Shown here: one piece after another, positions 25,001 through 35,697 of the stretch
How positions within the stretch are numbered: position 1 is the stretch's first letter
How the letters are laid out: each line of letters begins with the position of its first letter
Origin: Azadirachta indica
Lineage: Eukaryota; Streptophyta; Magnoliopsida; Sapindales; Meliaceae
Direction: 5' to 3'
Assembly (NCBI GenBank): GCA_022749755.1
Contig: CM040449.1
Coordinates: forward strand, 11,008,363 to 11,072,362
Length of the DNA: 64,000 bases
Translations under genes and position numbers: made by a program
The notes under the pieces: model-generated
Told to the model about the DNA's origin: nothing
Database searches by the model: none
What the model saw: the letters and a program-made list of their open reading frames with translations, nothing else

Positions 25001-27810
25001 GGATCAAAATAAAGTTCATTGTGCTCTTGCTCTTCAGAATGCAGTTAAACATTTTTATATTAAGGTCATTCTAAAGAACATATTTCAATGTTGAACATAA
25101 TAATGATCACAATGTAGTTGAACAGAAGTTCCTTCACTCCAAACATATCTTTTATCAATTTTTCATGCTAAACTGCATAAGGCCATAGAGAATTTCCACC
25201 AATACCTTTTCCTGCTTCACAAGATTCCTCAGAACTGCCTCCAAAAGCGGCTGAGAAGCTTCCTCATTTAAAATATGTGTCATTATAGACAATATATGGT
25301 TAATCAAACTTGATAAATGAGGTTCACTGCAGAGCCTGAAATACAAGGTCATTACTATCATTATAAATTGTACAAAAAGATGAAATTAGTAAAATTATTT
25401 GAATGCATTACACAAATGGAATTGCAACAGAACCAGATAAAATACCTACACTACAAGAAAAGCTACAGCTAAAATTAAAAGATAAAAATTAAGTGAATAA
25501 AATATTATGATTGCAATGAGGGATTTACTACGACATCTTCAATACATTGTTACACCACTTCTTTTTTGCCAAATTTGTGTTAGATGTTTCAGGTTTTGAA
25601 ATTTCAATTTTGACATTAGAGTTCTCAACTTTTGTGTAAAATATTTCAACTTTTACATTACAATAAAATGGATGTGGCAATACATTGGATGTATTGTAGC
25701 CAAGTCCTTCAAATGAACATTTAAAGCTAAAATATTTGAGGACTTAAGAGGCAGCTCTCATTGGATGTACTGCAGCCAAGTCCTTTTTATGAATGTTTAA
25801 AGCTAAAATATTTAATGACTTCCATGGAAGCTCTCATCAGAGGGAATTATCTTCCTGAAATATCAGAACTAAGCAGGTTCTGGGTATCAACTTCTGGGAA
25901 ATAGGATATCTGTAAGAATTTGCATCAAGCAGGTTCTTCTATGATCATATAACAGTGAGTGAGTGATGGTGACATCTATCAAGTTTAGTTGACTTGAGTG
26001 TGCATAGCCAAGCAAAACAAGTAACATTATCTTGGATCTTTCCATCCAATACAAATCACTCACTTTGTCTAAGAATCATATAAACCATTTTACCCATGAT
26101 TCACCAGGGGGATGAGGGCAAGAGGTCCATCATTCTAATCTTTTGCTTTGTTTATTTAAAATATTTTTCTTTTTCTTTTTCTTTTTTTGTAAGAGTTTAT
26201 CTACAAGATAATTGCAAAGACATTAGAATGCAGTCAGTCTAATACACATACAGCTTTCCATATACAATAGTTAGAATACAACACTTCAAAATGAATGAGA
26301 TCAAGCTAAAAAAGGGTAGCAACAAAATGGCAACTGACATAACAAGCATGAAAGTAATGAAACTAAAATCAACCAAAATGGAACATTTGATAATAAAATA
26401 ATGAGAGAGAAAGGAATTGACCTCACAACAGAGAAAAAGTTATCGAACATTTGGACAACTAAATCATTGCAATCCATATCCAGCATTATGACAAAACATT
26501 TACATCGAGCAACAATCTCTAGTATCTTAACCCTCTTTGAAAAAAAGGGGCATCCGGTGTTACCTAGCTCCTTAAACAAACTGACAAAAAGTTCAAAAAC
26601 TCCCTGAAATGAAAGAATTCAAGTAAGTTGCTGAGATAGAAATGAATGGAAAAATAACTTAGGCACTTAAGTAGAAGCATCTGAAAACTTTTACCCTAAG
26701 ATCTTTATCTTCAAAGGGCGGTTCAGGTGCCAGAATCCAAAAAAGTTCACTGATACAAGTAGCAACTGAGAGTCTAACATCTTTATCATTTTGATGAAGC
26801 AGGCCATGTTTACTGATAGATTTCCTCAGAGGCTTCGTGGCAGCTTCCAACTTCCTGAGAGCTTCCACTTTATTGGAAGCTTCAAGTGATTGGGGCTGTT
26901 CAATTTTCGACAAAGCAATTTCAGCTTGCTGCAAAGAAGACATTACAGCTACAGGAATCAGAAACAAATTACACCACAATTTTCTAGCAACAAGATTTGC
27001 ATAACATAAAAGCCAAGCGTCTATGAATAATACACACTCAAAATCTAATATGTACATGTATGTTTTGCAGGATTAAAATCTTATAATCATGAGTAAAGCG
27101 AGAGTAATAAAACACAATTACACAAAATTTAGAACACAATTAGAAGCTGTTTGTGATCCATATTAATTTGAAAGCAAGATGCAGAAAACGCAGAATTCAG
27201 TTTCCAGAAAAACGGTGCTAAACTAAAAAAGGTACTTAAAATGTATATTCAGTACTTTCGAGAAAATAGAATTTGAAAAATGAAAAGAAGAATTTCTCAA
27301 TTCTACGCTATTTTTAAGAAACACTACGAAACATATACGAAAACAACTTTAGAAAACAAAAGCAAAGCTCCTGAACAAGCAATATGCGGTACAAAATTTG
27401 ATATATACGTGTATGTTGCGCAGGATCAAATTCTCATGATCGCCCACAATCAGTTTCCGACCGCACAATATTTGAAAACAAGATTCGGAAAACGCGAAAT
27501 ACATTTTTCGGAAACCGGTTTTAAACTAAAACAATAATTTAAAATTATATTCTGCACTTTCGAATTAATGAGATTTCAAATGTGAAACGGAGATTTTCTT
27601 GTACTTCTCCGAGCTCTAAGTACTTTTAAGATACACTAGAAAACGCATAACTGGAAATTCATGTATAAGCTTTGAAAGGAAAAGACAAGAAAAAGAAGAA
27701 CGGCGTACTTTGAGCGAATCAAGGAAGAGGCTTTTGTTGAAGCGAGTGAGAGTGAGTTTAGCCAGTTTGGAGCCGATTTTGGAGACGAGTTGAAGCGGCG
27801 ACTCGTCCAT
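10091..27810 (-). CDS. PDS5: PDS5 sister-chromatid cohesion cofactor, long form
   Basis: Nuclear cohesin-associated HEAT-repeat protein that stabilises or releases cohesin. All 29 coding exons were rebuilt and give 1397 aa: 27709-27810, 26695-26928, 26422-26603, 25206-25335, 24624-24845, 24239-24446, 24003-24148, 23763-23920, 23534-23680, 23413-23461, 22792-22980, 21908-22084, 20674-20813, 19691-19817, 19070-19210, 18852-18920, 17148-17284, 15665-15782, 15127-15261, 14833-15029, 14589-14736, 14360-14497, 14200-14286, 13626-14081, 12973-13059, 12655-12701, 11682-11791, 10613-10692, 10091-10123. HEAT-like stretches include [20 protein letters not shown] (from 291). [20 protein letters not shown] matches long plant PDS5A/B. 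The last ~270 residues are low-complexity, with a KEN motif (1253-1255) and basic ends ([19 protein letters not shown]). No Tudor domain is seen. The intron after 14360 uses a GC donor. Confidence 0.95.
20283..20522. repeat. 120-bp tandem duplication in a PDS5 intron
   Basis: Two adjacent ~120-bp copies start at 20283 and 20403. Shared words include AAACTAACTAAAATGGTT, TCCAAGGGT and AATCAATGTCTCAAAACACA. They lie in the intron between exons 20674-20813 and 19691-19817. Non-coding. Confidence 0.85.
21462..21776. repeat. ~131-bp tandem duplication (about 2.3 copies) in a PDS5 intron
   Basis: Copies start near 21509 and 21640, sharing TTTGAAATCATCAACATAGA, GGTGAATTAATT and ACTCTCCATTAGTT. A partial third copy lies just upstream (21462-21508). 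Non-coding. Confidence 0.8.
25683..25834. repeat. 76-bp tandem duplication in a PDS5 intron
   Basis: Two 76-bp copies (25683-25758 and 25759-25834) share CATTGGATGTA, AGCCAAGTCCTT and TTTAAAGCTAAAATATTT. The preceding ~150 bp resembles a degraded insertion but no ends could be fixed. Confidence 0.8.
27035..27660. repeat. Diverged ~300-350-bp tandem duplication in PDS5 intron 1
   Basis: Two diverged copies within the first intron (26929-27708) share anchors in order: GCAGGAT (27067 and 27420), AAAACGC (27185 and 27489) and ACTTTCGA near 27253 and 27555. Spacing falls from 353 to about 303 bp through an indel. An 85-codon open frame across it is probably chance. Confidence 0.6.
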
Positions 27811-27937
27811 TGAATTTTCTTGATCAGAAATCCCTAGATATAAGGTTTTAGTTGTTCAACATTTCAGTGAGTAAATTAGCAAGTGAGAGTTTTCGGAGCG
27901 TCCGGTTTTCTGCTGCATTCGCGAAAGAAAAGTTTTG

Positions 27938-27941
<4 letters not shown>

Positions 27942-27975
<34 letters not shown>
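27942..27975. repeat. (GA)n microsatellite in the PDS5 5' leader/promoter
   Basis: About 17 GA units lie 130 bp upstream of the PDS5 ATG and read as (CT)n on the coding strand. CT-rich tracts near transcription starts are common in plants and can bind GAGA-type factors (BPC family). Confidence 0.9.
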
Positions 27976-27978
<3 letters not shown>

Positions 27979-28901
27979 TGAGAGGGCGCGGTTAAAGCGA
28001 GGAGAATCCCGCTCTTTTAACGCGTGCATTAACGCGCGAGCTGTTGTTCCTGTTTGGCAGTGAAGGTCCCGGTGGATTACCCAACGGGTATTAAGAGGAA
28101 TTGGCTAATGAAATATAGGGTAATCACATCCCGGTCCCTGTATCTTTATGTTGTCACAAAGGAGGATGTAACTTGTTTGTTTGTATCAAATAGATACATT
28201 AACTATATTACCCTTGTGATATTGAATTTTGATTATCAAAATTTTTTTAGTGAACATGTAAGATAATTCAATTTCAGTTTTAAATATTTTATAAATATCT
28301 ATTTTTCAACTTAATTTTGAAAACTGAGTAGTTATGTGTAATAATAACATTAAATTGAAATATTTTACTTAAAGTTATATATAAAATATTTGAATACTTA
28401 TATTCAATTATAATAATAAAAATACTTTTATATATTTCTTCGTTATCCATTATACGAGTATATGGTATGCTAAATTACTAATTTTTAAAATTTATATTCA
28501 GCTGTTATGAATTAAAAATAAATATATCATTGAGAATTATATATTTAAATTTTATATTCATCCATGTTTCAAATTTAAGAAACAAAGATTAGGAATGAAT
28601 GTTAATGTTATTGTATTTTAGTTATTTACAAATGGAATCTATTTGATGTGTGTGTATATAATCTACAGACTAAATTGAAATTATAAAAAGATTAGGGACC
28701 AAAATGTTATTAACCCAATAAAAAATTGGATACGATGCTTTGAACTTTGATCAAACGGTCCTCACTTAATCATAGAGAAATGCCAAAAGGGTTTCCCTCC
28801 TATGTGGTTGAGAAACAAAACCCATCGGGGTCTATGTATCCGAAATGCGAGGGAAGTTTAGACGGAAAGGGCGAGAAAGCCTGACTCAAGGCCCCAAAAA
28901 T
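27976..28901. other. AT-rich spacer between PDS5 and the 117-aa gene
   Basis: No gene is seen. It separates the divergently transcribed PDS5 and the small gene at 29034. A GCGC-rich patch (27990-28045) beside PDS5 is probably its proximal promoter. Confidence 0.5.
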
Positions 28902-28933
28902 GGCCCATTTAGAATGAAATCGGGTCCGGCCCA
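28902..28933 (+). promoter_or_regulatory. Paired site-II (GGCCCA) promoter elements
   Basis: GGCCCA occurs at 28902-28907 and 28928-28933, 100-130 bp before the ATG at 29034. Site-II elements (TGGGCC) bind TCP factors and mark growth-linked and organelle-related plant promoters. The role here is inferred from position. Confidence 0.5.
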
Positions 28934-28985
28934 GTAACCAATCCTGTATTCGCATTCTTTTCGTCCTCAGCACAGCAGAAGCAAA

Positions 28986-29012
28986 ATGGTCTTTCTTCTA
29001 AAACCTCGTTAA
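28986..29012 (+). promoter_or_regulatory. Eight-codon uORF before the 117-aa gene
   Basis: ATG at 28986 opens a short frame (MVFLLKPR) that stops at TAA 29010-29012, 21 nt before the main ATG at 29034. It is likely to be in the transcript if transcription starts near the site-II elements. Confidence 0.4.
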
Positions 29013-29033
29013 CAGAAACGCCAAACCTCAGTA

Positions 29034-30376
29034 ATGGAGTTCGCGAACAAGCTGGTTAACGCGGCCGTCAAAGCCGTGAACAGAAACGCCGTGATCAACA
29101 CTTGTCTGATTGCTTCGTTCGTGGCGTTATCGGTGAGATCGTTGAAGCAGCAGAATGAGATAGAAGCTCTAGAATCAGAGAAGGAATCGATTGTCAAAGC
29201 TAACAAAGCCATGAAGAAGGCCATATGGGACTGGAAACAACAACTCTTCGCTGAAGCCGCCGCCACGGAGACCGCCTTGGTTCCGCTTGCGAGACTCAAG
29301 GCTATCTACGGCGAAGGCCCGACTCCTCCGGCTGGTATTTTTCTTGAATTAATGGTTTCGCAACTGCTTTTCTTTTTTGGGTTTTTCTTATCAATTTAAC
29401 CAAAAATTAACTTAGCGTTAGCGTGACAAATTTTATAAAACCACACCGGACTTATGTTTGCGAGAGAGACGAGATACAGCTAGCGAAATTGTTTAATGTG
29501 GTATAAGAGGAATGTTCTTTTCTGTATTGGGGCATAAATATAATTATTTTCTAAAATTAAAAACAAAAATGGAACATATTTCTTATTGTTGATTCCTATT
29601 GCATTGGATCAATCTTTGTCTAACAGAAAACAAAAATTGCCTTAGATATTTGAATTATGCGGCGCTAATGGCCTCGACGGTTATGTCAATTCAGTGATGG
29701 ATTGAATCTTTAAGTGTGTTTGTGTTTTTGTTAAAAATTCTGAGTAGAAATCTATAGCATGTTTTACATGCTTTTAGAAGTGTTTTTCAAATGTCATGCT
29801 ACAATATTTTCTGTTGTATTGTACAGCTCACCTACTCTTTCATTGCAGTACTGAGATTTTTGTTGCAGTTCATGAGTTTCCCTTACAGTTTGAAGTTTTT
29901 AAATGCTAGTTATAATTTGGAATTTCAATGAACGAGTTGGGATTATTACCAAATTGTTGGTGAGCTATCGATTATAGTTGAAGGTTTCGTACCCATTTTG
30001 CTGAAAACGATAGCCCATAAATAGTTGTTTATGTGATTGAAACTTACAAACTAGGCATAAACATACTCCCCTACTAACCCTTTAATTTCTTAGAGTCTAT
30101 TGAATGCGTGTCCAGCATAATTTCTTAGTCTATTGAACATTTTTCCACCAGTCCATCGAACCTGTTCTGAAGTACATACAATTCGGCACATGGGGCATTT
30201 AACATTTGAGATAGATTCACTCATAATGAACAGATGATGTCTGACACTTGTATATTTATGTCCATATTGATCATTTTGCAGATCGTTTTCCCTCTAATTG
30301 CTTTCATTCTTACGTTATGCCAGGAGAAGCAGTGAAGAAAGATACAAAATCATCCTCTACCAAATTGGTAATCTGA
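29034..30376 (+). CDS. Small one-helix protein of unknown function, 117 aa
   Basis: Two exons, 29034-29334 and 30324-30376, join in phase (G|GA) to give 117 aa. A single hydrophobic segment (VINTCLIASFVALSV, about 21-35) follows a basic N-terminus. A charged helix comes next (KQQNEIEALESEKESIVKAN, about 38-57), likely coiled coil, and then a Lys/Ser-rich tail ending KLVI. The shape suggests an organelle- or membrane-anchored small protein, possibly mitochondrial given the positive N-terminus and site-II promoter. I do not recognise the family and no function is claimed. Coding support comes from base composition, a clean GT-AG intron and a phase-consistent stop. Confidence 0.75.
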
Positions 30377-32613
30377 AATTGTATTGGTTAGTTTCTTTAT
30401 TGAATGCACCAGCAAAGTTGGAGATTAGTTTTGATGATGAAACTCGGTATAACATAGAAAAAATTGATCACGGTTGATGACATACAAGTCAGAAAATGAA
30501 ATTGATACTTCTGCAGTTTGTTCGTAGATGAATAATGAATGATCTTTTGACTTATAAAAATTCTTCTTCTCAAACCAATTCAAGCCTTTTTGACAAAATG
30601 AAATTTCGTGAATTGACATTTTCTCATGAATGGGTCTTCAACACGTCTTCATGATTGTTTGTAATTGCAAAATTCTGGCCGCTACGTGTTATGCCCGCAG
30701 CTTTGCTTGACCAAAAGACCAGCAAGCCAAGCTCCATTTAATGTAGAAGTAGAAAACGATAGGCAACTGATACCAACATTATTGTGAAAGAAGAGGGGAA
30801 GATAGCGATGATTTGATAATCTTCCAGTAGTTTTTGATCAACCTTCTGTTTATTATTATCTATGGAAAATTTCAACTGTTCTTCTAGTGCTATCTATGAT
30901 GTCACAGTCTGCTAATGCACAATGTGCTTAGCCTTTTATGTATACGATAATAATTTTTAATTTTTTCGTTCTAATTTTTAATTTTTTTATTGTTATCAAT
31001 CTTTTAATTGTAACTTTTCTATTTTTAAAAATAATTCATAAGTTAAAAAATATGACAAAAAAAATTAGAATGTGAAAAAAAAAAGAATATTACAATTTTA
31101 ATGCGTATAAAAAACATACAAACTGTAATAGAAAAGATATTCTAGATACGGTATAAGTTCTTTCTAAAATTTAATTTTAAATAACATTTTAAAAGGAGTT
31201 GCATATAAATACGAACTAAATATTTTCCATAATTCTCATGCAAACAAATTAAAAAATACATCTCTTACATAATATTCCAAAAATGTACCTTTGGATAAAG
31301 AAACACTCCCACACGAATTTGAAATATCCAACTTTTTATTTTATACTAATTGACAAGTTACTCAGTTGACGTGTATACATAATTATTGCATTAATATTCA
31401 AAAATAATAATAATGATAATTTTTTGCATTAAAAGTGGGTATTAAAAAATTAAATAAAAAGCAGTTAGTTTTTCACCATAGAATTAGAATGTATACTCCT
31501 ATCTCTACGTAATGATTTATCAAACCTGCTAATTAAAGTGCCAAAGTATTGACTTTGCTTTTTCCATAGTTTAAAGTAAGTGCTTCCTTTGAGTCTTCCA
31601 CAAAATAAATTTAATTGAAAGTAAGAAAAAAGTGGCAAAAACAAATGAACAAGATTGCTTTCATCACCAGCATCAATAATTTATCAATCAAAAAATTAAA
31701 ATCACGTGGATTTGTGAGGTATAATTTGCCGTGCTTGGTTGTGATCCATGTGTAGTCAATCTTATATTATTCACTATTCACAATCATTGATGATTAAAAG
31801 ACAAATATAGTATTAGTTGTATTCAATGATTTTATTAAAATTTCGTTTTTATTTATAAACGAAAACAATATTGGAAATTGAAATAAAAATTAAGAAAATG
31901 TTTTAATTGAAAAACAAAAGAAATAAATGGAAAAAAGAAGGAATAAAGTTGGAAAATTTATGAGCAGCAGCCTTTCGGATTTGTGGCGCAAATTAGGCAT
32001 CAAATGGACGGTTATTGGTTTCATGGTTGTATTGTATGATCTAACAACTCTAAATGTTGACATTCTAATTAGGAAATCTTTCGGAAATTATAACTATTTG
32101 AATTCAAAATTTAATTTTGATCTTTATTCAAGAAATTGTTTAAAAATAACAAATTTTATAAAATTTAGACAAAAATATTACATGATGAGTTCAAAAATAA
32201 TCAATTTTATTTTTTTTTATGCTTAAAAATAAACTCTTTCATATTTTTTACTTGAAAATACACTTTTACTCCTGCAAAAAATTAAAAGTGGAAAGTTGAT
32301 CACGGAAATATTTTAATTTAAAATTTATTTGGTGATTATTTTTTAACAATTTTTAATAGTGATTAAAAGTAAATTTAAGAGGTAAAATAAATTATTTTAA
32401 GAGAATTTTCTTCTAATTAATTAATTAGCAAACCCAATTTCAGAATATTCTATGCTTTTATCTTTGTGTTTACAAAATAAATATAATTTTTATCCTACTA
32501 AAATAAAAACAACAATAAATACGTTTTTTTATGATATTTTGAAGGTTTCAAAATGGAAGATTTAAATAAAAATAAAAAATATAGAAGGGGAATCCCATAA
32601 ATAAATTATGAAA
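30377..32613. other. AT-rich intergenic region, no gene seen
   Basis: The first ~500 bp probably contain the 3' UTR of the small gene. Beyond about 30950 the sequence is very AT-rich. A 99-codon open frame at 31927-32226 has AT-driven composition and no similarity, and is not called. Confidence 0.5.
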
Positions 32614-32687
32614 GCTTCTTGAACAAGAAGCAAAGCGGTAAATAAATTTTGAACGGTCACGTGTCAAGCAGCGGCTTCGCCCACGTG
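32614..32687. promoter_or_regulatory. Heat-shock-element-like palindrome and two G-boxes
   Basis: GCTTCTTG-AA-CAAGAAGC (32614-32631) is a perfect 8-bp-arm palindrome that fits nTTCnnGAAn. CACGTG follows at 32658-32663 and again at 32682-32687. They sit in a GC-richer island (about 32600-32800) within AT-rich DNA, 3 kb upstream of the transporter ATG. No open reading frame starts here. Confidence 0.45.
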
Positions 32688-32933
32688 CTTTGGTTGCCCC
32701 GAGATTAACGAACTATCGTGGGCCACGACACGGCACTCACTCCGGCTTCCTGACTTCTGAGTGACTTCCCCCTTGCCCAAAATTGAATCAATCGCCTCCA
32801 CTTTTTTTCAAAAATTATTTTCAAATTAAAATTTTAAAATATATGCTTAATATAATATTTAACACTTTAATAAAATAAAATAAAATAAAACTCTTCCATT
32901 TTCCAGTTTCCACAGATTTTAAGATGCTGTCTT

Positions 32934-32935
<2 letters not shown>

Positions 32936-32981
<46 letters not shown>
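32936..32981. repeat. (ATA)n microsatellite
   Basis: About 15 uninterrupted trinucleotide units in non-coding DNA. Confidence 0.95.
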
Positions 32982-32983
<2 letters not shown>

Positions 32984-32989
32984 TTTCTT

Positions 32990-34270
32990 CATTTAGTTTA
33001 GGGAAAAAGACAAATAAATATACTATTTGAAGGACGTTAAGTGGGTCACTGGCAAAAAAGCATATGTTTGGCATATTATTTTATGCTAACCTAAGTCCCC
33101 AAATAAATCCCACCACTTAAAAATAAATTCTCACACTTCAACCCACTAAAATTTTTTTACTTCAATTAATTGAGATTTGATTGTAAGATGGGCCATTAAT
33201 TAATAATGTCAAATTGTAAAATTTGAGAATGGAATTTGTTACAACTTGATTGCATGTATCTTCAATCACATTTTTCTACTTTTAATAATTTTCTCACATT
33301 TTATTTAAATAAAAAAAATTAATTAGATTTTTCATATACAAAGTTGAAGCAATTTTCCAAAAAACAATGTTTAAAATACAAGTTTAGCCTAATAAATACT
33401 TCATTATTTATTATGTTTATGTAACTTGTAAATGGGGGCTAAAATTAGAACCTAACTCCTTGTAGACATGTAATGCAGTGCAAGTTAATGAAATAAATTT
33501 AAACTCGTTACTAAGAATAAATGCATATTTAAATCTCCTTGTTAGGACGTATAAAACCACAATTAATTCAAAAGAAAGTTTTAGATGGACTGGGACTAAT
33601 ATGTTAAGTTGTAAATAATTCTATCGAAGTTTAATATTTTTATAAATAAAGATATAATTTGTTTATTTTATCAAATAATATAAATTTCAAATCCTACTCA
33701 TTTAAAAATTAGTTTTTAATTATATTAAAATAATCAAATTACCTTTAGAATAGAATTTTGAGATAAGAGTATGTAATCTAATATTTGAAATATATTTTAG
33801 ATATTTCAATCAAAATTAAATACAACAATCAAATTGATCTAGGAGGTGTTAAAGGAAGAGAGTTGTAGTCCCTATAAAAATAAAAATAAAACGAAAATAG
33901 TTAAAAATTATTTAACGCAAACATAAAATTGAGCTAATCCATAACTGAATAATATGAACTTGGTCTCAACAAATCGATAAGAAAAATGTTAATGTTGAAA
34001 AAAAAAAAGAGTTGTAAAAATATTTATTATAAATAAAAAAAAGAATGAATAAGACGTTCCATATTTTTATACACATGTTCACATTATTTATAATTCGTTA
34101 GATCACTTATATTCAACTATTAAAATTAAATTATATATATTAATTATTTATTAATTATATATATATAATTCAATCTTAATCGTTAACAATATATAAATCT
34201 CATGATTTACAAATAAGTATAAATATATGAGTTAAAATATAGGATTGCCGATCTTTCTTGGTAAACAAAT
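32990..34270. other. AT-rich intergenic DNA
   Basis: No gene or recognisable element is seen; there are many A/T tracts. Confidence 0.5.
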
Positions 34271-34277
34271 TATCTCT

Positions 34278-34444
34278 TTATTTGTAAAATACAAAATTTA
34301 GGGGGCCGAATGTTATTATCCCCAATACAAAAACTCCTGCTACCAAAAGGGTAAAAACCATGACCGCGTGATTTGTGTAATCAAAACCTTCCGAATCTGA
34401 ATCTGGTTCGTGTCCGTGTGTCCTCGTACAAACCTGCAAAGCAC
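34278..34444 (-). other. Candidate terminal exon encoding a small membrane peptide
   Basis: Minus-strand frame following a possible acceptor (TGCTTTGCAG then GTTTGT). It reads CTRTHGHEPDSDSEGFDYTN and then a hydrophobic helix (HAVMVFTLLVAGVFVLGIIT) before a stop at 34278-34280. The mix of an acidic patch and a clean helix is unlike the AT-driven frames around it. No upstream exon or in-frame ATG before the acidic patch was found, so it may be a gene relic or chance. Confidence 0.25.
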
Positions 34445-34670
34445 TTGGACAACACGTAGCAGCCGTGGACAATTGTAGAAAGAAAATTCAAGTTAATGCC
34501 AAACCTTTGATCTGATTAAAATGTATTTATTATTCTATTCATTGAACGGCCCCGATTATCCGACCCCACCAAGCCCCCAATTACCTCGGAACATAACTAA
34601 CAACTCCTATGTAGGTCCCACGTTTAATTTTTTAATAATAATTTTAAATTTCTTAAAAAATTGAGACAGG

Positions 34671-34697
34671 GAGAGAGAGAGAGAGAGAGAGAGAGAG
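34671..34697. repeat. (GA)n microsatellite
   Basis: About 13 GA units, 1 kb upstream of the transporter ATG. Confidence 0.9.
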
Positions 34698-35525
34698 CGA
34701 ATTTCTGGGGAAGGTCTTATCCTCGACTCTAGATCTCTAAACTCTCTTTCTTCTCTTGTATTATTTTATCAAAAATGAACATAATTGGACTCATTTAATA
34801 TTATACGTTGTTTCGGGTCCATTTTAAAATGTCTAAAATATAATAAATAAGTATAAAGGGGTAATGTTTAATATTCTTGTACATTCTAGTTAATTTTAAA
34901 TTCATAATAATTAATTTAGTTAAGGGCAAATGGACATTCTATGTCCTTATTTTAAAAAATCATAAATAAATTAAGAAATTTAATTAATAAACAGAAATTT
35001 TATTTACTTTTAAAATGGTATAAATAGAAATAGAGAAATGAAAACCATTAAGAGTGAATTTGGCACAATTCAGTGTTTTATATTCATAATTAGGAAACAA
35101 ATCTAGGATCTAAATTTTATAAAAGGTTCCCATTTTGACATATATGAATTTAATTAATTAATATAATAATTATAGAATTTCGTTAAAAAATAATAATAAT
35201 TAAAAATGCATGTACGTTTTAGAATAAAAATTTTGTAATTAATTAGTAATTAATAAAAAATAATTTTGGCTCAATTTTTTTAAAATTTAATTAATTAATT
35301 AATTAATTTTTTTTGTTCCCTAGAAACCGCAAATACAGATTGAAATACAAGTTTCATTTGAGAGCGAGAGAGAAGAAAACGTTTTAGGGAAATTGAAGAA
35401 GAAATACAAATCACGTGGAAAAAGAAGAAGATTCATCAATCTAGACCGTTACAATTCCTCAACTTCATAATCTCAATTAGGGTTTTTTTTTTTAATTTTT
35501 CAACTTAAACTTCAATTATTTCTTC

Positions 35526-35531
35526 ATGTAA
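35526..35531 (+). promoter_or_regulatory. Start-stop uORF (AUGUAA) in the transporter leader
   Basis: ATG directly followed by TAA, 167 nt before the main ATG. It is the only upstream ATG in the ~350 nt of leader-like sequence (about 35340-35697). In Arabidopsis, AUGUAA in leaders such as that of NIP5;1 causes boron-dependent ribosome stalling. Function here is inferred and depends on the transcription start lying upstream. Confidence 0.45.
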
Positions 35532-35697
35532 TTAATCACCTTTTTCTCTTCCTACATCCATTAGTTTATTAGCAGCAGCTGCTGTTATAGCTGCTCGTAA
35601 CTCATTTTTCAATTAACCACACTTGAGTCTAACTGAAATTTGAGGCGGGTTTGTGATAAAAATTCGACTTTTTGATCTGTTTTGAGAGGAAAGAGAA

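Noticed and set aside
27280..27537. 85-codon plus-strand frame antisense to PDS5 intron 1
   Set aside because: It lies across a diverged tandem duplication in an intron and has no homology, so it is probably chance.
31927..32226. 99-codon plus-strand frame in the gap before the transporter
   Set aside because: Lys/Asn/Ile/Phe-rich, matching local AT composition; no domain and no splice context.
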